From contig NZ_BEWG01000067.1 in assembly GCF_002723835.1 (NCBI RefSeq), positions 5,486 to 69,072 on the forward strand: 63,587 nucleotides of DNA, written 5' to 3'. The position numbers were made by a program, and so were the translations under genes. This DNA is from Mycobacterium sp. shizuoka-1. GTDB lineage: Bacteria; Actinomycetota; Actinomycetes; Mycobacteriales; Mycobacteriaceae. Of this stretch, positions 44,628 to 54,536 are shown piece by piece (the stretch's first letter is position 1; every line of letters begins with the position of its first letter). The notes beneath the pieces were generated by a model that saw nothing but the letters and a program-made list of their open reading frames with translations, searched no databases and was not told the DNA's origin.

Positions 44628-45068
44628 ATGAGCACGGCCGATCAGGCACGACGAAAATTCCGCCGTGAGCGACTCATCGGGCGCTACATCGCCAATCCGG
44701 CAGTGACGCTGCTGCAGCGCCTCGGTGTTCGCACCACGTTCGCGACGGAACTACAGACGATGGGCCGCAAGACGCGCCGCTGGCGGTCGGTGCCCGTTTC
44801 CGCGCGGTTCGACGCGACCGGCGCATGGGTGATCTCCCAGCACGGACGCCGCTCGGGGTGGGCGCTCAACGTTGCCGACGACCCGAATGTCCGCATCCGG
44901 CAAGGCGATCACTGGCGAAACGGCAGTGCCCATTTCGTCCCCGACGACGACCCGGCGGCACGGGCACGAAGCTTTGCGACGTCACGGTGGCTGCAACCGC
45001 TCGTCACAGCCACCTTCAAGGCGCTGCAATCCGATCCCATCAGCGTCCGGATCGACTTCGTTCCGTAG
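44628..45068 (+). CDS. Deazaflavin (F420)-dependent nitroreductase-family protein (DUF385)
   Basis: A 146-residue protein of the Ddn-like nitroreductase/DUF385 family. ANPAVTLLQRLGVRTTFATELQ, TMGRKTRRWRSVPVSARF and WALNVADDPNVRIRQG match members that bind coenzyme F420, a cofactor abundant in mycobacteria. They reduce quinones or xenobiotics. The SD AGAGAGG precedes the ATG. Repression by the divergent TetR and relief by an unknown inducer is likely. Confidence 0.83.
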   Translation: MSTADQARRKFRRERLIGRYIANPAVTLLQRLGVRTTFATELQTMGRKTRRWRSVPVSARFDATGAWVISQHGRRSGWALNVADDPNVRIRQGDHWRNGSAHFVPDDDPAARARSFATSRWLQPLVTATFKALQSDPISVRIDFVP

Positions 45069-45283
45069 TCCGCGAGCGTGCGTGTCGACCTCGCGACACG
45101 CCGTCCCAGAGGTATCCGCGCGCACCCTCGCCGCGGGATCTGTGTGACTCCAGCCCACTCCTGCGACGCCTGTGACGGACCTTTTCCAACACGCCCCCGA
45201 CACCCGCCCGCGGGGCCCTGCGATGTCCGCGCGGTGGCCTATCTTGGAGCGTCCGACCAACTACATCGAGGAGGGGAAGCCGG

Positions 45284-46756
45284 GTGGACGACGACGCCAG
45301 CCTGTCGGCCGCCGAGCTCCTCGACATCAACCGCGACATCCAAGGCTCCCCCACGATCCGGCTGCTGGCCACGCTCAACCTGGGCGGGTACGCCACCCTG
45401 ATGGAGCGTCACCTCAGCTCGGGGGTGATCAGCGAAACCGAGCTCGTGGTGCGGCTCGAGCGCGACCTCGACGAGCTCGGCAAGCCGCTGGGTGATCAGT
45501 CCGGCCTCGGATTGATCAAGAGCTGGGCCAGCCAGGGCTGGCTGCACCGGGTGGCCGACCAGCGCGGTGTCGAACGCAACCTGTGTTACCTGACCCAGGA
45601 CGCCCGCCGCGCGCTGGACTTCCTGCGCGGGCTGCGCCGCCAGGACACCATCGCGACCGGCGGATCGATCAACGGCATCGCCTCCCGGCTCAAGCAGATC
45701 GCGCTGCGGGTCGGCAACGACCCGGTCCGCATCCGAGCCGGCATCCAGGCCGAGATCGCCGCGCTACAGGCCGAACTCGATGCGCTCGAGCGCGGCGAGG
45801 ATCTCGACCGCGCCGGCGATGTCGACATGACCGACATGTACGACGAGGCCCACGCCATCGCCCTGCAGATGGAACGGCTGATCACCGACATCGGCCAGTA
45901 CGGCACGATGATCGAGCGGGCGACCGCAGCCCTGGACGAACCGATCGACAGCAACCTGGCCTACCGCGACCGTCAGCGGCAGATGTACGCCGACTACCAG
46001 GCCGCGTGGGACTCGCAGGGCCGCGACAGTCACCGTGCCTTCCTGCGGATGATCAACGATCCTGACCAGCGCGCCGAGTTCGAGGCCGATGTCGCCGCCG
46101 TGGCCCATGCGCTGCCCGCGCTGGACCCGGCGCTGCGCAAGGTGATGGCCGGGTTCTTCGAGCTGGTCGGCCAGCAGATCGACGAGGTGGAGCGCATCCA
46201 GCAGCGTTGCGCCCAGCGGGTCAAGCGGTTCACCGCGTTCGGCACGCTGGAACAGAGCCGCGGGGTGGCCCGGCAGCTCGGTGACGCGATCGGCGCCGCT
46301 CGTGCCCTGCTCAAGAGCTCGCTGATCGACTCGCGCCTGGACATCGAACTGCCCCTGGCCCGCCACGCCATCAGTTCGGTTGGGGCGCTGAGCTTTCGGA
46401 TCGGCGACCTGTCGTCGCCCAAGCCGGCTCAAGCTTCTGAAGGCGAGCTCGATCTGTCCAGCTTCGCGGCTCTCACCACCCAGGTCGACGCGCCGGCGAT
46501 GTCGGAGATGATCAACACCGCGCTCGACGCCGGCGGCGAACTGTCCCTGCCTCAGGCGGTGGAGATGCTCGACGCGGCCTATCTGGGTCATGTCATCGTG
46601 TTGTGGTCCTGGGCCCTCAAACAGCCGGGTGCGGCCCAAGACGCCGAGTCGGTCACCGTGCGGTTCCAGTCGCTGGACGGACGGGACCGCGAGATGGAGG
46701 TTCCTCACCTGGTGTTCACCGAACCGATCTCCAGCCTGTTGGGAGCCGGCGCATGA
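45284..46756 (+). CDS. mksF: DUF3375 condensin kleisin-like subunit (MksF/JetA)
   Basis: A 490-residue protein and first gene of a condensin operon. It matches DUF3375, the JetA/MksF subunit that bridges the SMC-like heads. LLDINRDIQGSPTIRLLATL opens a winged-helix region, the middle (about 150-330) is helical and coiled-coil, and the C-terminus is a second globular part. The start is GTG with a strong SD (GAGGAGGGGAAG). The next ATG overlaps its stop. The complex acts on large DNA; in related Wadjet/Mks systems it restricts plasmids. Confidence 0.85.
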   Translation: MDDDASLSAAELLDINRDIQGSPTIRLLATLNLGGYATLMERHLSSGVISETELVVRLERDLDELGKPLGDQSGLGLIKSWASQGWLHRVADQRGVERNLCYLTQDARRALDFLRGLRRQDTIATGGSINGIASRLKQIALRVGNDPVRIRAGIQAEIAALQAELDALERGEDLDRAGDVDMTDMYDEAHAIALQMERLITDIGQYGTMIERATAALDEPIDSNLAYRDRQRQMYADYQAAWDSQGRDSHRAFLRMINDPDQRAEFEADVAAVAHALPALDPALRKVMAGFFELVGQQIDEVERIQQRCAQRVKRFTAFGTLEQSRGVARQLGDAIGAARALLKSSLIDSRLDIELPLARHAISSVGALSFRIGDLSSPKPAQASEGELDLSSFAALTTQVDAPAMSEMINTALDAGGELSLPQAVEMLDAAYLGHVIVLWSWALKQPGAAQDAESVTVRFQSLDGRDREMEVPHLVFTEPISSLLGAGA

Positions 46757-47457
46757 CGGAAATCTCCGATGTCGACATCACCGCGTTCAGTTCACTGCCC
46801 CAGGTGGACCAGACCGCCCGCACCCCGCATCAGCGCCGCCCCCGGTTCGACGGCGACGTCAGCGAGCTGCCCGACCGCGCATGCTGGGCCCTGCAGCAGC
46901 TGTTGACCCGCCGCTACATCAGCGCCGAGACCGACGCCGACCTGTACAGCTGGGTGCTGGAGTACCGCGCGCAACTGTCGGTGCGATTGAGTGAACTCGA
47001 CCTGCTGCTGCGCATCGCCGACGGCACCGACATCGCATTCATCGAGCAGGCCCGTTACGAATCGGCCAGGGGTGCCAAGCTTTTGCGTCGCGAGCCGCTG
47101 GGCACCTACGACTCCATCCTGGCGCTGCACCTGGCCCAGATGTCACGGGCCGCCGGCGGCCAGGCCGTGCTGATCAGCCGCGAGGAGGTGCACGGGCTGT
47201 TCTCCGGGGTGCCGGGCGGCGTCGACCGCGACACCGTCACCTTCACCGCCCGCATCGACGCGGCGATCGCGCGGCTGGCCGGGCTGGAGATCCTGCGCAA
47301 AACCCGCGACGACGAAGACAGCTACACGATCAGCCCGGTGATCAACGCCGTGATGACGGCATCGGTGATCGCCGAGCTGCAGCAGCAGTTCGAACTGCTG
47401 CTGTCCGGTGGCGCCGCACCGGGGCGCGATGAACAGGAGACCCCGCTTGATTCCTGA
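46753..47457 (+). CDS. mksE: DUF4194 condensin accessory subunit (MksE/JetB)
   Basis: A 234-residue MksE/JetB-type protein with winged-helix character. [20 protein letters not shown], the [20 protein letters not shown] block and the [12 protein letters not shown] strand-turn near the C-terminus match DUF4194. MksE dimers bind MksF and help the MksB ring load on DNA. The ATG overlaps the mksF stop (ATGA), and its own end overlaps the mksB start region by 29 bases. Confidence 0.85.
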   Translation: MTEISDVDITAFSSLPQVDQTARTPHQRRPRFDGDVSELPDRACWALQQLLTRRYISAETDADLYSWVLEYRAQLSVRLSELDLLLRIADGTDIAFIEQARYESARGAKLLRREPLGTYDSILALHLAQMSRAAGGQAVLISREEVHGLFSGVPGGVDRDTVTFTARIDAAIARLAGLEILRKTRDDEDSYTISPVINAVMTASVIAELQQQFELLLSGGAAPGRDEQETPLDS

Positions 47458-50400
47458 ACAGTTCCACTTGTCGCGGCTGCAGGTCATCAACTGGGGCGTG
47501 TTCGACGGGTATCACGACATCCCGTTCAGCGAGGGCGGCGCGCTGATCGCCGGCGCCTCCGGAAGTGGCAAATCCTCACTGCTGGATGCGATCTCGCTTG
47601 GCTTCCTGCCGTTCAACCGGCGTAACTTCAACGCCTCCGGCGACAATTCGGCGGCCGGCTCCAACGCGGGGCGACGCACCGTCGACAAATATGTCCGCGG
47701 TGCGTGGGGGCAGCGCAGCGACGCCGGCGCCAGCAAGGTGATGTACCTGCGCGGCGAGGGCACTGCGTGGTCGGCGGTCGCGGTGAGCTATCGCAGCAAC
47801 ACCGGGCGGACGGTGACCGGGCTGGTGCTCAAGTGGCTGACCGGCGAGTCGCGCTCGGACTCGTCGAGCCGATTCGTGCTGGCCGACGGCGACCGCGACA
47901 TCGAGGACGTCTGCAACCGCTGGGCGGCAGGGCGATTCGACTCGAGCGTGTTCAAGGACGACGAGTGGCGGTTCTCCACCAAGGTGGAGTCGCAGTATCT
48001 CGCCCAGCTGTACGCCACCATCGGCATCCGCGCCTCCGACGCCGCTCAGCAGCTGCTCGGCAAGGCCAAGTCGCTGAAAAGCGTTGGCGGTCTTGAACAG
48101 TTCGTTCGCGAGTTCATGCTCGACGAACCGAGCAGTCTGACCAGATTGCCCGAGGCGCTCAAGCAGATCGATCCGCTGGTGGAGGCGCGCGAGCTGCTGG
48201 CCGTTGCACAGCGCAAGCGCAAGATCCTCGGCGACATCGAGAAGATCCAGCAGCGCTACGCCTCGGAGTCCTCCGACCTGGGCATCATCGACCTGGTCGA
48301 CCCGCCGATGGTCCGCGCCTACACCGACCATGTCCGGCTGGCTCAGTGCGGACCCCAGATCGAGTCGCTGGACACCACCATCGACCAGCTGGGCAACGAG
48401 TACGAGGACGTCACCCGTCAGCTCAATCTGGCCAAGGCCGAGGGCGATTCGCTCAACGCACAGATCAGCGGTTCCAGCGCCAACCTGGGACCGCTGCAGT
48501 CACAGGTGGCCGGTGCCGAGGCGCAGGCCGAACAGGTGTCGCGGCGGCGCGCCGCCTACGAGGCGATGTTGGGCGCCCAGGACATCAAGGTGCCGAACAG
48601 CGCCGACGACTTCTGGAATCTGCGCGAAGAACTCACCGCCCAGGTCACCGAACTGCTGGCCAAACTGGACCGCGGCCGCGAGGCATCCACCGACGCCGAG
48701 TACGCACAGAAGGCGGCGCGGATCGCCCGCGACGAGGCTGCCAAGGAACTCAAGCGCGTCGAGCACGTCGGCTCGGCGCTACCGGAGTTCGCGATCACGA
48801 TGCGCGAACACATCTGTGCCGCAGTCGGTGCCGACCCCAGCGAGCTGCCCTACATCGCAGAGCTGATGGATCTGCGGCCCGACCAGAGCCGCTGGCGCGT
48901 AGCGGTGGAGAAGGTGCTGCGCGGCGTCGGCCTGCGACTGCTGGTTCCCGACGACCGCTATTCGGCGGTGCTGCGGTTCGTCAACGAGACCAACATGGGC
49001 GGACGCCTGCAGCTGCACCACGTGCGGGCCGCACTCGTCGGCGCTGAGCCGGTCGAAGCCGAGCCGAACACGTTGGCCGGCAAACTGTTCGTCGTCGACC
49101 CGACGCACCCGTGTGCCGCCGAGGCCGCCGACGTCATCGCCGCGGCGGGTGACCACATCTGTGTGGACACCCCGGATGTGTTCTCCCGCTTCCGGCGTGC
49201 GGTCACCGACGCCGGGTTGTACAAGGACTCCGAGCGGCTGGCCATCAAGGACGACCGTCGGCCACTGCGCCAGGCCGACTACATCTATCAGGGTGAGCTG
49301 GCCGCCAAGATCGACGCGCTGACCGTCGACCTCGCCAACGCCGAAGAGGCCTACCAGCAGGCCCGCCGGGCCGCCGATGAGATTGCCGCACAGCGCCAGC
49401 AGTGGCGGGACCGGTCGGCCGCCTGCAAAGCGATCTGCGACCAGTTCCCGCAGTGGAGCCAGGTCGACGTCGAGACCGCCGACGGGCACGCCGACCGGCT
49501 GCGCGAGCAGTACGAGCTGCTGCTGGCCGACAATCCCGATATCGAGGCCCTCAACGCCCGCGCCGACGAGGTGTGGGAGGACATCCAGACCTTGATGACG
49601 CGCCGCGGCGCCATCCAGACCCGTCGCGACGATCTGGACGGCCGGCGCACCCAGCTGCTCGAACTGCAGGACCGGCTGTCCCCCCCGTTCGTGTCGGAGC
49701 CGCTGACCGAGCTGCTGAACCGTTACGCCGCCGACGTGCCGGTGCCGTTGGAGGTGCTCAATCCCGAGCCGCACCGCGAAGCGGTGTTCAACGCCATCCG
49801 CCGGGAACGCGAGCAGCTCCGGGAAAGCCGTCGACGCTCCTACGACGAGCTGGCCCGAATCCTGAACACGTTCGACACCGCGTTCCCCGATGCGATTCCG
49901 AATGACAGCGACGTGTTCGACGAGCGGGTGCACGACTACGTGGCGCTGTGCCGGCATATCGACGAGCGCGAGTTGCCGGAGGCCTACGAGCGGATGATGC
50001 GGCTGGTCACCGAGCAGGCGCCGGACGCGATCCTCACGCTGCACCGGGTGGCCGAGCAGGAGACCCGGCGGATCAGTGAGCAGATCGACCGGGTGAACAC
50101 GGGCCTTGGCGCGGTGGAGTTCAACAAGGGCACCCGGCTGACGCTGCGCGCGACGCCCCGCAGCCTGACCGCGGTGGCCGAGTTGACCGAGATCGTCCGC
50201 GCGATCTCCCGGCGCATCGCCGAGGTGGGCCTGGGCGACAAGCAGGCGATCCTGGATCAGTACGCCGACATTCTGCGGTTGCGCAATCGGCTGGCGTCGA
50301 CCGCTCCGGAGGACAAGGCGTGGACCCGCGACGCGTTGGACGTCCGCAACCGGTTCACCTTCGACTGCGCCGAATGGGATGTGCACACCGAGGAGTTGAT

Positions 50401-50821
50401 CCGCACGCACAGCAACGCCGGCGACAACTCCGGCGGCGAACAGGAGAAGCTGATGGCCTTCTGCCTCGCCGGCGCACTGAGCTTCAACCTGGCCAACCCC
50501 GAGAGTGCCGACAACAAGCCGGTTTTCGCGCAGTTGATGCTCGACGAGGCGTTCTCCAAGTCGGATCCGCAGTTCGCCCAGCAGGCGCTTCAAGCGTTCC
50601 GCAAGTTCGGCTTCCAGCTCGTCATCGTCGCGACCGTGCAGAACGCCACCACGATTCAGCCCTACATCGACAGCGTGATCATGGTGTCGAAAACCGAGGC
50701 CACCAGCCGCAACGCCCGCCCGGTGGCCACGGTTGCGGCCAAGACGATCTCCGATTTCACCACGCTGCGTGCGGAGATGCGCAGTTCGGCCGCGCGGGAA
50801 CGGGTGCCGGCGACGGTGTGA
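47429..50821 (+). CDS. mksB: SMC-like condensin ATPase (MksB/JetC)
   Basis: A 1130-residue SMC/Rad50-type ATPase. Walker A is in [18 protein letters not shown] (about residue 40); long coiled coils with a hinge-like middle region follow. The C-terminal head has signature [12 protein letters not shown] and Walker [13 protein letters not shown] (about 990-1045). All nucleotide-binding motifs look intact. The order F-E-B equals jetABC, but the nuclease gene jetD/mksG, normally adjacent, is not present on either side. A function in plasmid restriction or chromosome organisation is inferred. Confidence 0.86.
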   Translation: MNRRPRLIPEQFHLSRLQVINWGVFDGYHDIPFSEGGALIAGASGSGKSSLLDAISLGFLPFNRRNFNASGDNSAAGSNAGRRTVDKYVRGAWGQRSDAGASKVMYLRGEGTAWSAVAVSYRSNTGRTVTGLVLKWLTGESRSDSSSRFVLADGDRDIEDVCNRWAAGRFDSSVFKDDEWRFSTKVESQYLAQLYATIGIRASDAAQQLLGKAKSLKSVGGLEQFVREFMLDEPSSLTRLPEALKQIDPLVEARELLAVAQRKRKILGDIEKIQQRYASESSDLGIIDLVDPPMVRAYTDHVRLAQCGPQIESLDTTIDQLGNEYEDVTRQLNLAKAEGDSLNAQISGSSANLGPLQSQVAGAEAQAEQVSRRRAAYEAMLGAQDIKVPNSADDFWNLREELTAQVTELLAKLDRGREASTDAEYAQKAARIARDEAAKELKRVEHVGSALPEFAITMREHICAAVGADPSELPYIAELMDLRPDQSRWRVAVEKVLRGVGLRLLVPDDRYSAVLRFVNETNMGGRLQLHHVRAALVGAEPVEAEPNTLAGKLFVVDPTHPCAAEAADVIAAAGDHICVDTPDVFSRFRRAVTDAGLYKDSERLAIKDDRRPLRQADYIYQGELAAKIDALTVDLANAEEAYQQARRAADEIAAQRQQWRDRSAACKAICDQFPQWSQVDVETADGHADRLREQYELLLADNPDIEALNARADEVWEDIQTLMTRRGAIQTRRDDLDGRRTQLLELQDRLSPPFVSEPLTELLNRYAADVPVPLEVLNPEPHREAVFNAIRREREQLRESRRRSYDELARILNTFDTAFPDAIPNDSDVFDERVHDYVALCRHIDERELPEAYERMMRLVTEQAPDAILTLHRVAEQETRRISEQIDRVNTGLGAVEFNKGTRLTLRATPRSLTAVAELTEIVRAISRRIAEVGLGDKQAILDQYADILRLRNRLASTAPEDKAWTRDALDVRNRFTFDCAEWDVHTEELIRTHSNAGDNSGGEQEKLMAFCLAGALSFNLANPESADNKPVFAQLMLDEAFSKSDPQFAQQALQAFRKFGFQLVIVATVQNATTIQPYIDSVIMVSKTEATSRNARPVATVAAKTISDFTTLRAEMRSSAARERVPATV

Positions 50822-50980
50822 CGTCGCGCACACCGAGGCATTCCGCACGACCCTTTGCCGTGGCGTCACGGCGGCGCGGGTTACGGCTGATAGTGTCGAC
50901 GAATTCCCGACGGAACCGCCGGTGGGACGATAACTGTGCCATGCGGGCGAAGCGCCCCCAGCTGGTCGGAGCGGGGAGCG

Positions 50981-51949
50981 ATGTCGCGACGGTTGACCGA
51001 CGCTGAACTACTGAACGATCTCGAGCAGATTGCCGAGAAAGAGGTGAACCGGCATTTGTCGGCGAGCACCGAATGGCATCCGCACGATTACGTGCCGTGG
51101 GATCGAGGCCGCAACTTCGCGGCGATGGGTGGCGACGACTGGGCGCCCGAGCAGTCGCAGCTCAGTGACGTCGCCAAGGCGGCCATGATCACGAATCTGC
51201 TGACCGAGGACAATCTGCCCTCATACCACCGCGAAGCGGCCGAACATTTTTCGCGCGACAGCGTGTGGGGCACGTGGGTGGGGCGCTGGACCGCCGAGGA
51301 AGCTCGACACAGCATCGTCATCCGTGACTATCTCGTCATCACCCGCGGCGTCGATCCGGTCGCGTTGGAGCGGGCCCGGATGACCCACATGACGAACGGG
51401 TTCGGCGCCACCGCCGAGGAAGAAGCCCGGCACCAGACGGACTTCCTGCTATCGGTCGCCTACGTGGCATTTCAGGAGCTCGCCACCCGGGTCAGCCACC
51501 GAAACACCGGCAAGGTCTGCAACGATCCGGTCGCCGACCGCATGCTGGCCCGGGTCGCCGCCGACGAGAACCTGCACATGATCTTCTATCGCAACGTGTG
51601 CGGCGCGGCACTGGACCTGGCGCCAGACCAGGCCTTGGAAGCCGTTGCCGATGTGGTCGAGAATTTTCGAATGCCAGGCCGGGGAATGCCCGACTTCCGC
51701 CGCAACGGCGTGTTGATGGCCAAACACGGTATCTACGACCCGCGCCAGCACCTCGAGGAGGTGGTGACCCCGACGTTGCGCAAGTGGCAGATCTTCGAAC
51801 GCACGGACTTCAGTGCCGCCGGCGAGGAGCGCCGCGAACAACTGGCGAGGTACTTGACGAAGCTGCAGTCCGAGGTCGCGAAGTTCGAAGAACAGCGTGA
51901 CCGACTGCTGGCCCGCGATGCGCGGCGCAGGGAACTGCAGGAAACCTGA
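50981..51949 (+). CDS. Acyl-ACP desaturase (DesA-like diiron enzyme)
   Basis: A 322-residue ferritin-like diiron protein of the stearoyl-ACP-desaturase family (mycobacterial DesA1/DesA2 group). It has EEARHSIVIRD (first E-x-x-H site) and DENLHMIFYR (second), plus WTAEEARH. It introduces a double bond into an acyl-ACP chain, in mycobacteria often for mycolate or unsaturated fatty acid synthesis. The ATG at 50981 has an SD (GGAGCGGGGAG). It is separated from mksB by 159 bases with no gene. Confidence 0.83.
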   Translation: MSRRLTDAELLNDLEQIAEKEVNRHLSASTEWHPHDYVPWDRGRNFAAMGGDDWAPEQSQLSDVAKAAMITNLLTEDNLPSYHREAAEHFSRDSVWGTWVGRWTAEEARHSIVIRDYLVITRGVDPVALERARMTHMTNGFGATAEEEARHQTDFLLSVAYVAFQELATRVSHRNTGKVCNDPVADRMLARVAADENLHMIFYRNVCGAALDLAPDQALEAVADVVENFRMPGRGMPDFRRNGVLMAKHGIYDPRQHLEEVVTPTLRKWQIFERTDFSAAGEERREQLARYLTKLQSEVAKFEEQRDRLLARDARRRELQET

Positions 51950-51962
51950 AGCCGATTCGGCG

Positions 51963-53333
51963 CTAGGCACGCGCTCCACGCGGATGGGTGCGAACCACAC
52001 CGCGCTGTGAATGACCCGTTGTGGACCCTGCGTGTGGCGGGGCCGGCTGCACAGCAACGGATTTCTGCGCAACTCGGTGACGGACCGCGATCGCGGGTCG
52101 CAGAGAAGCCCTGTCCCGCAGATTCGAGGCGGCTACCAAGACCGGTCGCCGCGCGGGCGTGTATGGGGTGGGCGGACCATACGGATCTACCGCGCCGGTG
52201 TCGACCGGTGGGCCGCCGACCCCGTAGGTCCCCTGCGGTGTCGTGTGGAACGGACGGTTCGCCGGGTTGCCGGTCAGCACGGCGATTCCGTTGTCCCAGC
52301 CAGTCGGGATCGCCACCACGAAATTGATCGCCGTCTTGATCGGGTCCGGGAAGTACAGGTATTTGGCCGGCGTCGGCTGTCCGGGGTTGATGGTGCGGTC
52401 GTAGCCCGCCTCGACCAGGACTCGCAACGGCGGGTCGAGGGTTGCCGCGATCGGCGGGCCGATGAGCGGGATCTGCTCGATCGGTATGAGCAGCGGCAGG
52501 GTCCTGGCCGGCGCCAGGTAGTACGTGGTGTCTTGGTATTGCCCCTGCAGCTCAACGGTATTCACCGCGAAGTAGGCGGTCTCGGGGTGAAAGTAGACAA
52601 AGCCGATGGCCACGTTGAGGTCGGCGAGCAGATTGAGCGGATTGGTCGGGAAGTCGGAGACCGGGTCGTATTGATGGGCGATGTCGACGGTGGTCAGCGG
52701 CGTCGGTTGGGGCGAGTTGGTGGTCATCGCCCCGTCGAAGCTCACCCCGAGGAAGGGCAGGTAAGCGCCGACGAAGCGTTCGAGAATTCCGCCGTTGGGT
52801 CGGTTCGGGTTCGAGGTCAGGACGAAGCTGACCGTCGCGCCCGGCGGCGGGTGGGCGATCAGGTCGTATTTCTCCTTGGCGGCGATCGTGGCGCTCTGCG
52901 AGTAGCCGTACACCACATAGGCGGTGTCGGTCAGCGTTTGCGGGCCGGTGGTGGTGAACGGTGGTGCGGTGACCGTGCAGGGTGCATTACGCAGGCAGGC
53001 GTCGAGATTCGCCAGCCCGATCGCGACGGACTCGTCGAACGGCATGGCCTGCCACCCGGTCGCGATGGGGAACTGTTCGGGACCGTAGACCGCGACCTGA
53101 GCGCAGCCGGGGTTGCCGCCGGTACACAGGCCCGAGGGCGCGACGTACGTGCCGTCGGCAGCGGCCACGTAGTTCGCGATGTACTGCCCGGTGTCCTGCG
53201 GAATGCTCAGCGAATGACCGGTGCCTCCCATGAACAGTGCAGTGGCCCCCAACGCGGTGATCGGGGTGATCACCACGAGAAGGACCACGCCGAGCGCCGC
53301 GGTCAGAACGAGGGACAATCTGACGTTACGCAT
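51963..53333 (-). CDS. PE-PPE-domain serine hydrolase
   Basis: A 456-residue exported or membrane-tethered protein with an N-terminal hydrophobic signal (LSLVLTAALGVVLLVVI). The PE-PPE domain is an alpha/beta-hydrolase fold (about residues 60-340) with nucleophile Ser in VVYGYSQSATIA. The protein lacks the N-terminal PE or PPE domain itself. Homologues include esterases and the trehalose polyphleate transferase Pks/PE-type enzymes; the actual substrate is unknown. Its C-terminal ~60 residues are low-complexity and basic. Confidence 0.75.
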   Translation of the reverse strand: MRNVRLSLVLTAALGVVLLVVITPITALGATALFMGGTGHSLSIPQDTGQYIANYVAAADGTYVAPSGLCTGGNPGCAQVAVYGPEQFPIATGWQAMPFDESVAIGLANLDACLRNAPCTVTAPPFTTTGPQTLTDTAYVVYGYSQSATIAAKEKYDLIAHPPPGATVSFVLTSNPNRPNGGILERFVGAYLPFLGVSFDGAMTTNSPQPTPLTTVDIAHQYDPVSDFPTNPLNLLADLNVAIGFVYFHPETAYFAVNTVELQGQYQDTTYYLAPARTLPLLIPIEQIPLIGPPIAATLDPPLRVLVEAGYDRTINPGQPTPAKYLYFPDPIKTAINFVVAIPTGWDNGIAVLTGNPANRPFHTTPQGTYGVGGPPVDTGAVDPYGPPTPYTPARRPVLVAASNLRDRASLRPAIAVRHRVAQKSVAVQPAPPHAGSTTGHSQRGVVRTHPRGARA

Positions 53334-53364
53334 GGCGGCCCCTTTGCCCCCGGGCGTGGCCGCT

Positions 53365-53448
53365 GTCTGGAACCACGACGTTCCAGACCAACACTGGTCC
53401 GCGCCGATACCGGCGACTACAGCCTTTGGTCACCGGCGGCGCGGACCA
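53365..53448. repeat. Two inverted repeats in the lipoprotein/PE-PPE intergenic region
   Basis: GTCTGGAAC (53365-53373) pairs perfectly with GTTCCAGAC (53380-53388), loop of 6. TGGTCCGCGCCG (53395-53406) pairs perfectly with CGGCGCGGACCA (53437-53448), loop of 30. For leftward transcription from the lipoprotein gene the 12-base stem starts 29 bases past its stop, so it may be a terminator. The 9-base repeat sits 31 bases upstream of the PE-PPE start and could be an operator. Confidence 0.55.
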
Positions 53449-53477
53449 ACGTCAGGGCACGGTCGGCCGTGCGAGGT

Positions 53478-54131
53478 CTACTTCAGGTCGGGCAGGGCCG
53501 ACTCGATCGCCGCGACCTGGGCCTTGCCGACAGCCTCGGTGTAGTCCTGCGGGACCGGGTTGAGGTCGCCGGGCGCACTGCCGAACACCATCACCACGAC
53601 GGTCCGGTCCACCGTGAACAGCAGTGCGGCCATCGCCGACTTGCCGTCCGGTGACGTGCCGATCGTGACGGTCGCGTCCGGCGTGACACCCGGAAGCGGC
53701 GTCGGCGTACCCGTCACCTGGGACGGAACGCTGTTCGCGGCACCGGTCAGTGCCGTCGCGGCCTGGGCGGCGTCGTCGGCGATGATGATCGACACGTTGA
53801 TGGCGTTGGTCCCGGACGAGAAGGTCTGGGTGACGTCCGGCGGCGCGGGCTCCAGGGTGGTCTTCGGCTGATCACCGACCCAGGGCGCATCCCCTACCGG
53901 CGGGATGTCCGCGGCCTTGATCAGCAACGACTCGTAGTCAGGAGCCGCTGCGTTCGGCGAGGCCTCGGCACTGGTGGTCGCCGCTGCCGAGCTGGTGGTG
54001 GTTGACGTGGCCGTGCTGGTCGACGACTCGGAGGACTTGCTGTCGTCCTTGCTGCAGCCGGCGACAACCAGTCCGAGCGCGACGGCAGCTGCCGTGACTC
54101 GAACAAGTGCTCGTGTGCGTACAGGTTCCAT
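53478..54131 (-). CDS. Putative secreted lipoprotein
   Basis: A 217-residue lipoprotein with signal peptide ending VVAGC-S, then a Ser/Thr-rich linker of about 35 residues. A globular domain follows (ADIPPVGDAPWVGDQPKTTL onward) of a type found in several mycobacterial lipoproteins with a C-terminal DUF (LpqN-like sensor proteins); I cannot name it with certainty. It is divergent from the small Excalibur protein. Confidence 0.72.
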   Translation of the reverse strand: MEPVRTRALVRVTAAAVALGLVVAGCSKDDSKSSESSTSTATSTTTSSAAATTSAEASPNAAAPDYESLLIKAADIPPVGDAPWVGDQPKTTLEPAPPDVTQTFSSGTNAINVSIIIADDAAQAATALTGAANSVPSQVTGTPTPLPGVTPDATVTIGTSPDGKSAMAALLFTVDRTVVVMVFGSAPGDLNPVPQDYTEAVGKAQVAAIESALPDLK

Positions 54132-54272
54132 ATCGGCGTGCTCCTATTCTGGCCACACCCCGACTGGATGGCCGAAGTGAGCGTAGAACGACCAGGTCGC
54201 GGGACCGGGTCCTTTCACAGATTCGGCGCGAACCGGCTCCGACCTGCGAGGGGACCACATAGCATCCGCACC

Positions 54273-54536
54273 GTGCAGAAGTTGATCGCGACCCTGGCGT
54301 GGATCGGGATCGGGGTCCTTTTCAGTCCGGTCGCGAACGCCAGTCCCGATCCGCGTGAGCAAGGTTCCAACTGCGATACCAACTACTCTGGCGCCTGCGT
54401 TCCGATCGCGAGTGATGTTGATTGCGCGGGTGGCAGCGGAAATGGGCCCGCCTATGTTCAGGGGCCCGTGACGGTGGTGGGACGCGATATCTACGACCTG
54501 GACCGCGACGGTGACGGGGTCGGGTGCGACCGCTAG
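54273..54536 (+). CDS. Small secreted protein with Excalibur-like calcium-binding motif
   Basis: An 87-residue protein with an N-terminal signal (LIATLAWIGIGVLFSPVANA) and a C-terminal DLDRDGDGVGCDR. That ending matches the Excalibur motif DxDxDGxxC, predicted to bind calcium. Two further Cys pairs (NCDTNYSGAC and VDCAGG) probably form disulfides. The start is a GTG at 54273, the last start before the signal. Its stop overlaps the convergent gene's stop. Confidence 0.68.
   Translation: MQKLIATLAWIGIGVLFSPVANASPDPREQGSNCDTNYSGACVPIASDVDCAGGSGNGPAYVQGPVTVVGRDIYDLDRDGDGVGCDR

Noticed and set aside
48779..50869. Minus-strand frame of about 696 codons across mksB
   Set aside because: Antisense artefact; the plus strand encodes intact condensin motifs.
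50822..50980. Possible jetD/mksG remnant
   Set aside because: Both strands read with no TOPRIM, DUF3322 or DUF2220-like stretch.
4877..54536. Overlapping convergent stop codons at 4877-4885, 26368-26384, 29403-29406 and 54533-54536
   Set aside because: Common in compact actinobacterial genomes; not treated as a separate phenomenon.
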